The notes beneath the pieces were generated by a model. That model did not search any database and had not been told where the DNA came from. It was given only the letters and a program-made list of their open reading frames with translations. Shown one piece after another: positions 35,187-43,345 of a stretch of 64,000 nucleotides of DNA. The first letter of the stretch is position 1; each line of letters begins with the position of its first letter. Both the position numbers and the translations under genes were made by a program. Origin of the DNA: an uncultured Alphaproteobacteria bacterium (GTDB lineage Bacteria > Pseudomonadota > Alphaproteobacteria > Rhizobiales > Beijerinckiaceae); assembly GCA_937988775.1 (NCBI GenBank), contig CALKHP010000052.1, positions 124,001 to 188,000 of the forward strand. The letters run 5' to 3'.

Positions 35187-35210
35187 ATCGTTATATCCGG
35201 CAAAAACGAA
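35187..35210 (+). promoter_or_regulatory. Possible Mo-box (ModE-type operator) upstream of modA
   Basis: ATCGTTATAT at 35187-35196 matches one half of the alphaproteobacterial Mo-box, and AACGAA at 35205-35210 is a degraded opposite half. It lies about 30-50 bases before the modA start, and a ModE-type regulator is encoded at the other end of the cluster. The right arm is imperfect, so this is a candidate only. Confidence 0.45.
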
Positions 35211-35238
35211 CGGTCTCGTTCGCCCGGAGAAACCCCGT

Positions 35239-36036
35239 ATGACCTGCTCCCGCCGCCTGACCCTCTGCTCGTTCGCCGCCGCCACGCTGATGGCGCTGGC
35301 CAGCGCCGTGCCGGCCTCGGCTGCCGACGCGCCCAAAACGGTGGTTTTCGCCGCCGCCAGCATGAAAACCGCGCTCGATGCCGTGATCGCCAAGTGGTCG
35401 GCGGAAACCGGCAAGCAGGCGACGGTGTCCTATGCCTCGTCCGGCGCACTCGCCAAGCAGATCGAGCAGGCAGCACCGGCCGACATCTTCATCTCGGCCG
35501 ATCTCGCCTGGATGGACTGGCTGCAGGAGCGCAAGCTGATCCAGGCCGCGAGCCGCGACACGCTGCTCGGCAACGCGCTGGTGCTGGTCGCGCCCGCCGA
35601 CAAGGCGGCGCCGTTCACGCTCGCCAAGGGCGCCGATCTCGCCGGCGCCGCCGGCGACGGCAAGATCGCGGTATGCACGGTGACGAGTTGCCCGGCCGGC
35701 AAATACGCCAAGGAAGCGCTGAGCAATCTCGGCATGTGGAGCGCCGTCGAACCGCAGCTCGCCCAGGCCGACAATGTGCGCGCCGCACTGGTGCTGGTCG
35801 CCCATAGCGAGGCGCGTTTCGGCATCGTCTATGCCACCGACGCGCGCGCCGAGCCGAAGGTCAAGGTCGTCGCGACCTTCCCCGAGGCGAGCCACAAACC
35901 GGTCGCCTATCCCGTGGCGCTGACCGCCAGCTCGAAAAACCCGGACGCCGCCGCGCTGATCGCCTATCTGCGCACCCCCGAGGCGAAGACGATCTTCGAG
36001 GGCCAGGGCTTCACAGTACTGCCGAAAATGCCGTAA
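35239..36036 (+). CDS. modA: Molybdate ABC transporter substrate-binding protein
   Basis: Periplasmic molybdate (tungstate) binder of 265 residues. It has a Sec signal cleaved near PASAA-D (residue ~30), then VVFAAASMKTALDAV, the ModA-typical YASSGALAKQIEQAAPADIFISAD (in two parts) and GIVYATDARAEPKV. The two Ser/Ala ligand loops of the family are recognisable. First gene of modABC; molybdate supports nitrate reductase, xanthine-type dehydrogenases and CO dehydrogenase-like enzymes, none of which is in the window. Confidence 0.96.
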   Translation: MTCSRRLTLCSFAAATLMALASAVPASAADAPKTVVFAAASMKTALDAVIAKWSAETGKQATVSYASSGALAKQIEQAAPADIFISADLAWMDWLQERKLIQAASRDTLLGNALVLVAPADKAAPFTLAKGADLAGAAGDGKIAVCTVTSCPAGKYAKEALSNLGMWSAVEPQLAQADNVRAALVLVAHSEARFGIVYATDARAEPKVKVVATFPEASHKPVAYPVALTASSKNPDAAALIAYLRTPEAKTIFEGQGFTVLPKMP

Positions 36037-36076
36037 AGCCGGCGGCGATGTTCGCCCGCGAAAGAGCCTGGTTGCC

Positions 36077-36775
36077 GTGATCGCCCTGTCGCCCGAGGAA
36101 TGGACCGCCGTGCGGCTCTCGCTGCTCGTCGCCTTCACCGGCACGCTGGCGAGCCTGCCGCTCGGCATTTTCGTCGCCTATGCGCTGGCGCGCTGGCGCT
36201 TTCCCGGCAAGATGCTGCTCAACGGCCTCGTGCACCTGCCGCTGGTGATGCCGCCGGTCGTCACCGGCTACCTGCTGCTGCTCAGCTTCGGCCGCAACGG
36301 CCCGGCCGGCCGCTTCCTCGACGAGGTATTCGGCATCGTCATCGCCTTCCACTGGACCGGCGCGGCGCTCGCCGCCGCGGTGATGGGCTTTCCGCTGATG
36401 GTGCGCGCGATCCAGCTCTCGTTCGAGGCGGTCGACACAAGGCTCGAGGATGCCGCCGGCACGCTCGGCGCCGGCCAGCCATGGCGCTTCCTGCTCGTCT
36501 CGCTGCCGCTTGCCCTGCCCGGCGTGCTCGCCGGCGCCGTGCTCGGCTTCGCCAAGGCGCTCGGCGAATTCGGCGCGACGATCACCTTCGTCTCCAATAT
36601 TCCGGGCGAGACGCAGACGATTTCCTCGGCGATCTACAGCTATATCCAGCAGCCGGATGGCGATGGGCCGGCCTTCCAGCTCATGGTGATCGCCATCGCC
36701 ATCGCCATGCTGGCGCTGATCGCCTCGGAACTGCTGCAACGCGCCGCGCTGCGCGCCCGGAAGCAGCCGGCATGA
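36077..36775 (+). CDS. modB: Molybdate ABC transporter permease
   Basis: Inner-membrane permease of 232 residues with about five helices. The ModB/BPD motif EDAAGTLGAGQPWRFLLVSLPLALPG (in two parts) and ALGEFGATITFVSN are diagnostic. It starts with GTG at 36077, giving MIALSPEEWTAVRLS, 40 bases after modA. It overlaps modC by four bases (ATGA). Confidence 0.96.
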   Translation: MIALSPEEWTAVRLSLLVAFTGTLASLPLGIFVAYALARWRFPGKMLLNGLVHLPLVMPPVVTGYLLLLSFGRNGPAGRFLDEVFGIVIAFHWTGAALAAAVMGFPLMVRAIQLSFEAVDTRLEDAAGTLGAGQPWRFLLVSLPLALPGVLAGAVLGFAKALGEFGATITFVSNIPGETQTISSAIYSYIQQPDGDGPAFQLMVIAIAIAMLALIASELLQRAALRARKQPA

Positions 36776-37857
36776 TCGAGGTCGCGCTCACGCAGCGCCT
36801 CGGCGCCTTCGCGCTCGACGTCGGCTTTACGGCCGGCGCCGGCATCACCGCGCTGTTCGGGCCGTCAGGCGCCGGGAAATCCGCCACCATCGCCGCCATT
36901 GCCGGGCTGTCGCGGCCGGCACGCGGGCGGATCGCCATCGACGGCACGGCGCTGCTCGACACTGAAAAGCGCGTCTTCGTGCCGAAGCATCGCCGCCGCA
37001 TCGGGCTGGTGTTCCAGGATTCGCATCTGTTCCCGCATCTGAGCGTGCGCCACAACCTGCTGTTCGGGCGCTGGTTCTCGCCACGCGACGCGCGCGGCAT
37101 CGCGCTCGCACCGGTGATCGCGGCGCTCGGCATCGGCCATCTGCTCGGGCGCCGGCCGGCGACGCTGTCGGGCGGCGAACGCCAGCGCGTGGCGATCGGC
37201 CGGGCGCTATTATCCTCGCCCCGGCTGCTGCTGCTCGACGAGCCGCTCGCAGCCCTCGACCGCGAGCGCCGGCTCGAGATCCTGCCGCTGATCGAGCGCG
37301 TGCGCGACGAGTTCGGCGTGCCGATGATCTATGTCTCGCATGCCATGGAGGAGGTGGCGCGCCTCGCCGCCGACGTGGCGATGATCGAGAATGGCCGCAT
37401 CGTCGGCCAAGGCACGCCAAGCGCGGTGTTCGGGCCGCAGGCGGCCTCCGTCGGCGAGGACCGTTTCGCCAGCGCCTCGGTGCTGAACGCCACCGTCGCC
37501 GGCGAGGATGATGCCTACGGCCTGACCGAACTCCGCCATCCGGCCGGGCGCATCTGGCTGGCGGAGCGCGGCGGCGCGCCGGGCCGGGCGGTGCGCGTCG
37601 TCGTGCACGCCACCGACGTGACGCTGGCGCTGGCCCGTCCGCAGCAGATGAGCGTGCGCACGGCGCTCTCCGGCACCATCGCCGCGATCACCGCCGGCGG
37701 CGGGCCGCTCGCCAGCATCGCCATCGCGCTCGATGGCGGCGACCGGCTCGCCGCGCTGGCAACGCGCAAGGCCGTCGCCGAGCTCGGCCTGAAGACCGGC
37801 GATGCCGTGTTCGCGCTGATCAAGACGGTGGCGCTCGACGAGCGCATGATCGGGTGA
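36772..37857 (+). CDS. modC: Molybdate ABC transporter ATP-binding protein
   Basis: ATPase of the molybdate importer, 361 residues. Walker A FGPSGAGKSATI, the ModC-typical HRRRIGLVFQDSHLFPHLSVR, signature LSGGERQRVAIGRAL and Walker B LLLLDEPLAALD occupy the first ~230 residues. The C-terminal ~65 residues (VRTALSGTIAAITAGG onward) form a MOP/TOBE domain that binds molybdate and can feed back on transport. The start overlaps the modB stop. It is convergent with the ModE-type gene. Confidence 0.96.
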   Translation: MIEVALTQRLGAFALDVGFTAGAGITALFGPSGAGKSATIAAIAGLSRPARGRIAIDGTALLDTEKRVFVPKHRRRIGLVFQDSHLFPHLSVRHNLLFGRWFSPRDARGIALAPVIAALGIGHLLGRRPATLSGGERQRVAIGRALLSSPRLLLLDEPLAALDRERRLEILPLIERVRDEFGVPMIYVSHAMEEVARLAADVAMIENGRIVGQGTPSAVFGPQAASVGEDRFASASVLNATVAGEDDAYGLTELRHPAGRIWLAERGGAPGRAVRVVVHATDVTLALARPQQMSVRTALSGTIAAITAGGGPLASIAIALDGGDRLAALATRKAVAELGLKTGDAVFALIKTVALDERMIG

Positions 37858-37864
37858 TGGCCGG

Positions 37865-37988
37865 GCCCCGGATCAAGTCCGGGGCAAAACGCGCGGCGAA
37901 ACGCAACCGTCTTGTGCCGGGCTTGACCCGGCATCCAGCCGGCCAAAGGCGCGACGCTTGACCATCCTTCGACAGGCTCAGGATGAGG
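37865..37988. repeat. Cluster of palindromic repeats between modC and the ModE-type gene
   Basis: Three elements in a row. Two are short TTGA/TCAA-loop palindromes of family 2: 37865-37885 (GCCCCGG, ATCAAGT, CCGGGGC) and 37915-37933 (TGCCGGGCTTGACCCGGCA). The third, 37963-37988, is a single arm of family 1 (CCTTCGACAGGCTCAGGATG). The family 1 arm runs into the 3' end of the ModE-type gene and supplies its stop codon. Confidence 0.88.
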
Positions 37989-38367
37989 GAGAGGGCACGT
38001 CCCGAAAGGCAAACCCCGCGAAACTTGCGCGGGCATCGCGCAATGTCCGCTTCTCGACGGCGCGATAGGCCGCGACCAGGCGCCGGCCGGTCTCGGTCAC
38101 CTGCGCGCCGCCGCCTTTGGCGCCGCCGGCGGCGGCGATCACCACCGGTTCGGCGAACATGCGGTTGAGCGCATCGACGAGCAGCCAGGCGCGGCGATAG
38201 CTCATGCCCATGGCGCGCCCGGCCGCCGAGATCGAGCCGGTGGCGATGATGCCTTCGAGCAGCGCGATCTTGCCCGGCCCGAGGCGCCGGTCCGGCCCGA
38301 AGGCGAATTGCAGCGAGGGCCGGATCTCCGGCGCCGCCTCCGTCACGGTTTTCGCGTCGCTGCTCAT
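37978..38367 (-). CDS. Short ModE-type regulator, DNA-binding domain only
   Basis: A 129-residue winged helix-turn-helix protein of the ModE N-terminal (LysR-like) type: GPGKIALLEGIIATGSISAA, then GRAMGMSYRRAWLLVDALN and GGGAQVTETGRRLVAAY. Full-length ModE (~260 residues) carries C-terminal molybdate-binding MOP domains; these are absent, as in many short alphaproteobacterial homologues, so it may respond to molybdate differently or not at all. It converges on modC. Its last three residues (Pro-Ser-Ser) and the stop codon lie inside an intergenic repeat arm, so insertion of the repeat has reset the C terminus. Confidence 0.87.
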   Translation of the reverse strand: MSSDAKTVTEAAPEIRPSLQFAFGPDRRLGPGKIALLEGIIATGSISAAGRAMGMSYRRAWLLVDALNRMFAEPVVIAAAGGAKGGGAQVTETGRRLVAAYRAVEKRTLRDARASFAGFAFRDVPSPSS

Positions 38368-38410
38368 GGCCTGAGCATGGCGCGAAGCGGGCCGGCCGGC
38401 AATGGGGCCA

Positions 38411-39325
38411 CTACCGAACGGCCGTCATGTCGGGTGCGGGCCGTCCCTCGCGGCGGCAGGCGGCGGTGAGCGTATTGGCCATCAGCATGGCGATGGTCAT
38501 CGGGCCGACGCCGCCCGGCACCGGCGTGATGGCGCGGGCATGATCGGCCGCCTCGGCGGTCGCCACATCGCCGACGAGCCGCGTCTTGCCCGCGCTTTTG
38601 TCCGGCGCCGGCACGCGGTTGATGCCGACATCGATCACCACCGCGCCGGGCTTGACCCAGTCGCCGCGGATCATCTCGGGCCGGCCGACCGCCGCGACGA
38701 GAATATCCGCGCGCCGGCACACCGCATCGAGCGCCCGCGTGCGCGAATGCGCGATGGTGACGGTGGCGTTGTGCCGCAGCAGCAACTGCGCCACCGGCTT
38801 GCCGACGATGTTGGACCGCCCGACCACCACCGCCTCGAGCCCGGACAGATCGTCGCCGAGCACCGAGGCGATCAGCAGCAGGCTGCCATAGGGCGTGCAC
38901 GGCACCAGCGCCTTGTCGCGCGCGCCGGCGCCGAGCAGGCCGACATTGACCGGGTGGAAACCGTCGACATCCTTGGCCGGATCGATCGCCTGCAACACGC
39001 GCTCGGCGTCGACCTGCGCCGGCAGCGGCAATTGCACCAGGATGCCGTCAATGGCCGGATCGCGGTTGAGCCGGTCGACCAGCGCGAGCAGGTCTTCCTC
39101 GCGCACCGTCTCCGGCAGGTCGTGCTGCACGGAATGGAAGCCGCACGCCTTGGCGCGCAGGCCCTTGTTGCGCACATAGACCTGGCTCGCCGGGTTGTTG
39201 CCGGCCAGCACCACGGCGAGGCCGGGCGGACGGCCGAGCACGCTGGTGAATGCCCGCGCCCGGTCGGCGACGAAGCTCGCGACCCGATCGGAAAATGCCT
39301 TGCCATCGATGATTTGAGCCGTCAT
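38411..39325 (-). CDS. folD: Bifunctional methylenetetrahydrofolate dehydrogenase/methenyltetrahydrofolate cyclohydrolase
   Basis: Interconverts 5,10-methylene-, methenyl- and 10-formyl-tetrahydrofolate with NADP+. The 304-residue protein has the family signatures YVRNKGLRAKACGF (with the catalytic Lys), IDGILVQLPLPAQVD, DVDGFHPVN, VVGRSNIVGKPVAQLL and PVPGGVGPMTIAML. The start is the ATG at 39325, which gives MTAQIIDGKAFSD as usual; an in-frame upstream Met adds 13 residues of no homology. It lies 43 bases upstream of the ModE-type gene in the same direction. Confidence 0.97.
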   Translation of the reverse strand: MTAQIIDGKAFSDRVASFVADRARAFTSVLGRPPGLAVVLAGNNPASQVYVRNKGLRAKACGFHSVQHDLPETVREEDLLALVDRLNRDPAIDGILVQLPLPAQVDAERVLQAIDPAKDVDGFHPVNVGLLGAGARDKALVPCTPYGSLLLIASVLGDDLSGLEAVVVGRSNIVGKPVAQLLLRHNATVTIAHSRTRALDAVCRRADILVAAVGRPEMIRGDWVKPGAVVIDVGINRVPAPDKSAGKTRLVGDVATAEAADHARAITPVPGGVGPMTIAMLMANTLTAACRREGRPAPDMTAVR

Positions 39326-39515
39326 CCGCGCATCGCCCTCGCCGTTTCTGTTGAGCGCCTTCACTCCACCGGCGAACGAGGCAGGTCAAGGGCAGGGTCG
39401 TCGCGCCCGGTGTTTTCGCGGCCACGGTGGCGAGAGCCGAAAACATTGCAGCCGTCATCGGACGGCTTGTCCGGCCGATCCCGATTGGAAAGATGCCACG
39501 TATATCAACGCTCTT

Positions 39516-39577
39516 GCCCCGGCCTTGAGCCGGGGCCCATCGGCGGCCGGATATGGGTCCCGGATCAAGTCCGGGAC
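39516..39577. repeat. Two family 2 palindromes between the MetE-like gene and folD
   Basis: Palindromes at 39516-39536 (GCCCCGG, CCTTGAG, CCGGGGC) and 39557-39577 (GTCCCGG, ATCAAGT, CCGGGAC) each have a TTGA/TCAA loop. The rest of the 269-base gap shows nothing coding. As hairpins just after the MetE-like stop codon side they could act on transcripts from either direction, but no T-run is present. Confidence 0.85.
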
Positions 39578-39594
39578 AAAACCAGTTGCGATGT

Positions 39595-40701
39595 TCAGCC
39601 CCAGACCTCGCGCGCCGTCTCGACGATCATGGCGAGCTTGGCCCATTGCTGCTCCTCGGCCAGCACATTGCCCTCCTCGGTCGAGGCGAAGCCGCATTGC
39701 GGGCTCAGGCAAAGCTGTTCCAGAGGGGCGAATTTCGCGGCCTCGTCAATGCGGCGCTTGATGGCATCCCGGCTTTCCAGTTCGCCGGTCTTTGAGGTGA
39801 CGAGGCCGAGCACGACATTCTTGTGGCCTTTGGGCAGGAAGCGCAGCGGCTCGAAGCCGCCGGCGCGCTCGCTGTCCCATTCCATGAAATAGCCGTCGAC
39901 CGGCATGGTGTTGAACAGGATGTCGGCGATCGGCTCGTAGCCGCCCGACGCCACGAAGGTCGAGCGGAAATTGCCGCGGCACAGATGCATGGTGATGGCG
40001 AGATCGTCCGGCTTGTCCTTGAGCGCGGTGCGCACCATGCCGGCATAGATCTCGGCCTGCTTCTCCGGCACGTCGCCGCGCGCCGCCAGCATGGCGCGCT
40101 GCTCGGGATCGCAGAGATAGGCAAACGAGATGTCGTCGAGCTGCAAATAGCGGCAGCCGGCCTCGTAGAACGCCTTGACCGCCGCCGCGTAAGCCAGGCC
40201 GAGGTCGTGATAAAACCCCTCCATATCGGGGTAGACGCCCATGTTGATCATCTTGCGCCCGCCGCGATAATGCAGCATCGACGGGCCGGGAATGGTCATT
40301 TTCGGCGTTCGGCTGGTGTTGGCCTTCAGGAACTTGAAGTGCTCGAGCATCGGGTGGCCGGAAAAGCCGATCTTGCCGGTGACGCGCGGCGCCTGCGCCT
40401 TGGTCTCGACGCCGGCGAATTTGATGCCGTGCTCGACCGCGACCATCTCGACGCCATCGAGCCCGCCGAGAAAGTCGAAATGCCACCAGGCGCGGCGGAA
40501 CTCGCCGTCGGTGATGCCTTGCAGGCCGATCTCCTCCTGGCGTTTGATCAGCTTGCGGATTTCCTCATCCTCGACCGCCTTGAGGCTGCCCGCATCGATC
40601 TCGTTCCTTTCGCGGCGGGCGCGCGCCTCCTTCAGGCGGGCGGAGCGCAGCAGGCTGCCGACCTGGTCGGCGCGGAAGGGTGGCTTGGTCTTGGCGGTCA
40701 T
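39595..40701 (-). CDS. MetE C-terminal-like cobalamin-independent methyltransferase
   Basis: A 368-residue protein that corresponds only to the catalytic C-terminal barrel of MetE (about 750 residues). All four zinc ligands expected from MetE can be placed: His239 and Cys241 in MHLCRGNF, Glu274 in YFMEWDSERAG and Cys336 in LSPQCGFAS. The N-terminal RADQVGSLLRS and QGITDGEFRRAWWHFDFL are typical of the YxjG-like group. It likely methylates homocysteine or a related thiol from an unknown donor; lacking the N-terminal domain it may not use polyglutamyl folate. The ATG at 40701 is clear. It is followed upstream by repeat copy C and transporter 3. Confidence 0.88.
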   Translation of the reverse strand: MTAKTKPPFRADQVGSLLRSARLKEARARRERNEIDAGSLKAVEDEEIRKLIKRQEEIGLQGITDGEFRRAWWHFDFLGGLDGVEMVAVEHGIKFAGVETKAQAPRVTGKIGFSGHPMLEHFKFLKANTSRTPKMTIPGPSMLHYRGGRKMINMGVYPDMEGFYHDLGLAYAAAVKAFYEAGCRYLQLDDISFAYLCDPEQRAMLAARGDVPEKQAEIYAGMVRTALKDKPDDLAITMHLCRGNFRSTFVASGGYEPIADILFNTMPVDGYFMEWDSERAGGFEPLRFLPKGHKNVVLGLVTSKTGELESRDAIKRRIDEAAKFAPLEQLCLSPQCGFASTEEGNVLAEEQQWAKLAMIVETAREVWG

Positions 40702-40749
40702 GGTGGGGTCCTTTCGATTGCTTGCAAGCGCTCAGCGCGTGAGTTTGCT

Positions 40750-40867
40750 CCTTCTCCCCTTGCGGGAGAAGGTCCCGGCAGGGGGATGAGGGGTGTAGCC
40801 TCCACAATGCGCAGGCTCTCCCCTCATCCGGCGCTTCGCGCCACCTTCTCCCGCAAGGGGAGAAGGG
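40750..40867. repeat. Intergenic repeat family 3, copy C (inverted arrangement)
   Basis: CCTTCTCCCCTTGCGGGAGA opens the element, followed by GGCAGGGGGATGAGGGG, a 25-base spacer, then CCCCTCATCCGGCGCTTCGC and CTTCTCCCGCAAGGGGAGAAG. The two halves face each other, unlike copies A and B, so the whole can form one long hairpin. It fills the gap between the MetE-like gene and the last gene of transporter 3. Confidence 0.88.
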
Positions 40868-40888
40868 AAAGATTTCCGCCGTCGCACG

Positions 40889-41608
40889 TCACCTCGCCCC
40901 CGCCGGGCGCGCCACGCCGAGATGGGCTTCCAGCGCCGCCGGGTCGGCGCGCAGCGCGGCGCTGGAGGCGGCGTGCACGATGCGGCCACGGTCGAGCACG
41001 ATGGCGCGGTCGGTCATGCCGAGAATCTTGCGGGCATGCTGCTCGACGACGATCAGCGCCAGCCCTTCCTCGCGCGCCACCAGCGCCAGCGAGGCGAGCA
41101 GTTCCTCGACGATGATCGGGGCCAGCCCCTCGGTCGGCTCGTCGAGCAGCAGCAGCTTCGGGTTGGTGACGAGCGCGCGGGCGACCGCCAGCATCTGCTG
41201 CTCGCCGCCGGAAAGCTGGTTGCCGAAATTGGCGCGGCGCTCGGCGAGGCGCGGAAACAACCGATAGACGCGCGCCAGCGTCCACGGGCCGGGGCGCGCG
41301 ACGGCGCTCATGTTTTCTTCAACCGTGAGCGAACGAAAAATGTTGCGTTCCTGCGGCACCCAGCCGATGCCGGCGACGGCGCGCAGATCGGGCCTCGCCT
41401 TCGTGATGTCGCGGCCCTTGAGGCTCAGCGTGCCGGCGAAGCGGCGCGTCACGCCGATCAGGCTGTTGACCAGCGTGGTCTTGCCGGTGCCGTTACGGCC
41501 GAGCACGGCGAGGCGTTCGCCCTCGGCAAGCGTCAGGTCGAGCCGATCGATGACCACGGCCTCGCCATAGCCGGCGCTGAGCCCTGACACTTTGAGCAGT
41601 TCAGGCAT
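40889..41608 (-). CDS. HAAT ABC transporter ATP-binding protein, LivF type (system 3)
   Basis: Last gene of the third HAAT operon, 239 residues. It has Walker A LGRNGTGKTT, WVPQERNIF, signature LSGGEQQML, Walker B LLLLDEPTEGL and VEQHARK. The ATG at 41608 overlaps the LivG stop region by eight bases. Unlike its system 2 counterpart, the P-loop lysine is present. Confidence 0.94.
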   Translation of the reverse strand: MPELLKVSGLSAGYGEAVVIDRLDLTLAEGERLAVLGRNGTGKTTLVNSLIGVTRRFAGTLSLKGRDITKARPDLRAVAGIGWVPQERNIFRSLTVEENMSAVARPGPWTLARVYRLFPRLAERRANFGNQLSGGEQQMLAVARALVTNPKLLLLDEPTEGLAPIIVEELLASLALVAREEGLALIVVEQHARKILGMTDRAIVLDRGRIVHAASSAALRADPAALEAHLGVARPAGAR

Positions 41609-42353
41609 CGTCGCCCTCGCCGAGATAGACGGCGCGCACTGCCGGATCGGCCGCGACCTCGGCCGCCGTGCCCTCGCGGAACAGCGCGCCCTGCACCAGC
41701 ACCGAGATGCGCTCGGCGAAGCTGAAGACGAGGTCCATGTCGTGCTCGATGAGCAGCACCGAGACATCGCGCGGCAGGGCGGCGACGGTGGCGAGCAGGT
41801 CGTGGCGCTCGGCTTCGGGCACGCCGGCGGCGGGCTCGTCGAGCAGCAGCACGCGCGGGCGGCAGGCGAAGGCGACGGCGATCTCGAGCAGGCGCTGCTT
41901 GCCATAGGGCAGCTCAGCGGTCTTGCGGTCGAGCACGTCGGTGAGGCGAAAACGCTCGGCGATCCCGATCGCTTCAGTGACGAGCGCCGGGCGTGCGCCG
42001 AAACGCCGCCACCAGTCCGCCCCGCCGCCGAGGCGCTCGGACACGGCGAGGCCGATGGTTTCGAGCGGCGTCAGCCCGGCGAAAAGCTGGTTGATCTGGA
42101 AGGTGCGGGCAAGGCCCCGGCGCACGCGGGCATCGGGTTGAAGCGTGGTGACATCGGCGCCTTCGAGCAGGATTTTTCCCTCGCTCGGGCTGAGCACGCC
42201 GGTCAAGAGGTTGATGAAGGTGGTCTTGCCGGCGCCGTTCGGGCCGATCAGCGCGTGGCGCGCGCCTTGCTCGAGCCGGAACGACACGGCGTTGGTGGCG
42301 ACGAGCCCGCCGAAATGCCGGGTCAGGCCAATGGTTTCGAGCACGGCGGCCAT
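41601..42353 (-). CDS. HAAT ABC transporter ATP-binding protein, LivG type (system 3)
   Basis: ATPase of transporter 3, 250 residues: Walker A GPNGAGKTTFINLL, LivG-type signature LPYGKQRLLEIA, Walker B VLLLDEPAAGV and IEHDMDLVFSF. The ATG at 42353 shares one base with the stop of the permease gene (TGATG in gene direction), showing tight coupling. Confidence 0.94.
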   Translation of the reverse strand: MAAVLETIGLTRHFGGLVATNAVSFRLEQGARHALIGPNGAGKTTFINLLTGVLSPSEGKILLEGADVTTLQPDARVRRGLARTFQINQLFAGLTPLETIGLAVSERLGGGADWWRRFGARPALVTEAIGIAERFRLTDVLDRKTAELPYGKQRLLEIAVAFACRPRVLLLDEPAAGVPEAERHDLLATVAALPRDVSVLLIEHDMDLVFSFAERISVLVQGALFREGTAAEVAADPAVRAVYLGEGDDA

Positions 42354-43345
42354 CAGCGCGCTCCCGGCAGCAGGCGCGCGAAGGCGCCGAGGCGCTTGGC
42401 GAAACGCTCGCGCCCGACCAGCGTCAGCACCACGAGGGCGAGGCCGATCCAGAAATGCCAGTATTGCGGCGTCAGGCTGGCGAGCTGGTCCTGCGCCAGC
42501 ACGAACAGCGCCGCGCCGATCATGCCGCCATAGAGATAGCCGGTGCCGCCGATCACCAGCATCAGCAGCACATCGGCCGAGCGGTTGAAATCGAGCACGT
42601 CGAGCGAGACGAACTGCGTGGTTTGGGCCAGCAAGCCGCCGGCAATGCCGGCATAGATGGCGGCGAAGGTATACATCGCCACCAGCCGCCGGTTGACCGG
42701 CACGCCGACGGCCCGCGCCCTGAGCGGGTTGTGGTGCAGCGCCGTCACCGACAGGCCGAAGGGCGAGTGGACGACGATGCGCGCCAGCACGAACAGCACG
42801 AACAACACGCAAAGGCTGTAGGCGAAGGCGACATGGCCGAAAATATCGAACGCGTAGCGGCCGAGCACCGGGCCGACCGCCATGCCGCTGAACCCGTCGG
42901 TGCCGCCGGTGAGCCAGGCCGCCTTGTTGGCGATCTCGGCCAGGATCAGCGCCACGCCGAGCGAGACCATCAGCCGGGTGAGATCACTGCCGCGCAGCAG
43001 CAGGAAGCTTGAAGCGAAGCCGACGACGCCGCCGGCGAGCCCGGCAGCGGCGAGGCCGAGCAGCGGATCGCCGGTGACGAATTTGGTCATCAGCCCGGCG
43101 GCATAGGCGCCGACACCGAAAAAAGCGGCATGGCCGAGCGAGACGATGCCGGCGAAGCCGAGCACGAGATCGTAGGACAGCGCGAACAGCGCCTGCACGG
43201 CGATACTGTTGAGGATCAGGTGGCGCTCGGGCAGCAGGAACAGCGCGGCGAAGGCGAGCGCCCAGAACAGCCACTCGGCCGGCCGGATGCGGGCGCGGCG
43301 TCCCAAGAGGCGCGCGGCATCGGCCGCTGGCTCGGGCAGGCTCAC
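42353..43345 (-). CDS. HAAT ABC transporter permease, LivM type (system 3)
   Basis: Inner-membrane permease of 330 residues. LivM features are GFAGIVSLGHAAFFGVGAYAAG, LTGGTDGFSG, the loop ALHHNPLRARAVGVPVNR and GGTGYLYGGMIGA. The N-terminal ~25 residues are charged and cytoplasmic. The start overlaps the LivH stop by four bases. Confidence 0.93.
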   Translation of the reverse strand: MSLPEPAADAARLLGRRARIRPAEWLFWALAFAALFLLPERHLILNSIAVQALFALSYDLVLGFAGIVSLGHAAFFGVGAYAAGLMTKFVTGDPLLGLAAAGLAGGVVGFASSFLLLRGSDLTRLMVSLGVALILAEIANKAAWLTGGTDGFSGMAVGPVLGRYAFDIFGHVAFAYSLCVLFVLFVLARIVVHSPFGLSVTALHHNPLRARAVGVPVNRRLVAMYTFAAIYAGIAGGLLAQTTQFVSLDVLDFNRSADVLLMLVIGGTGYLYGGMIGAALFVLAQDQLASLTPQYWHFWIGLALVVLTLVGRERFAKRLGAFARLLPGAR

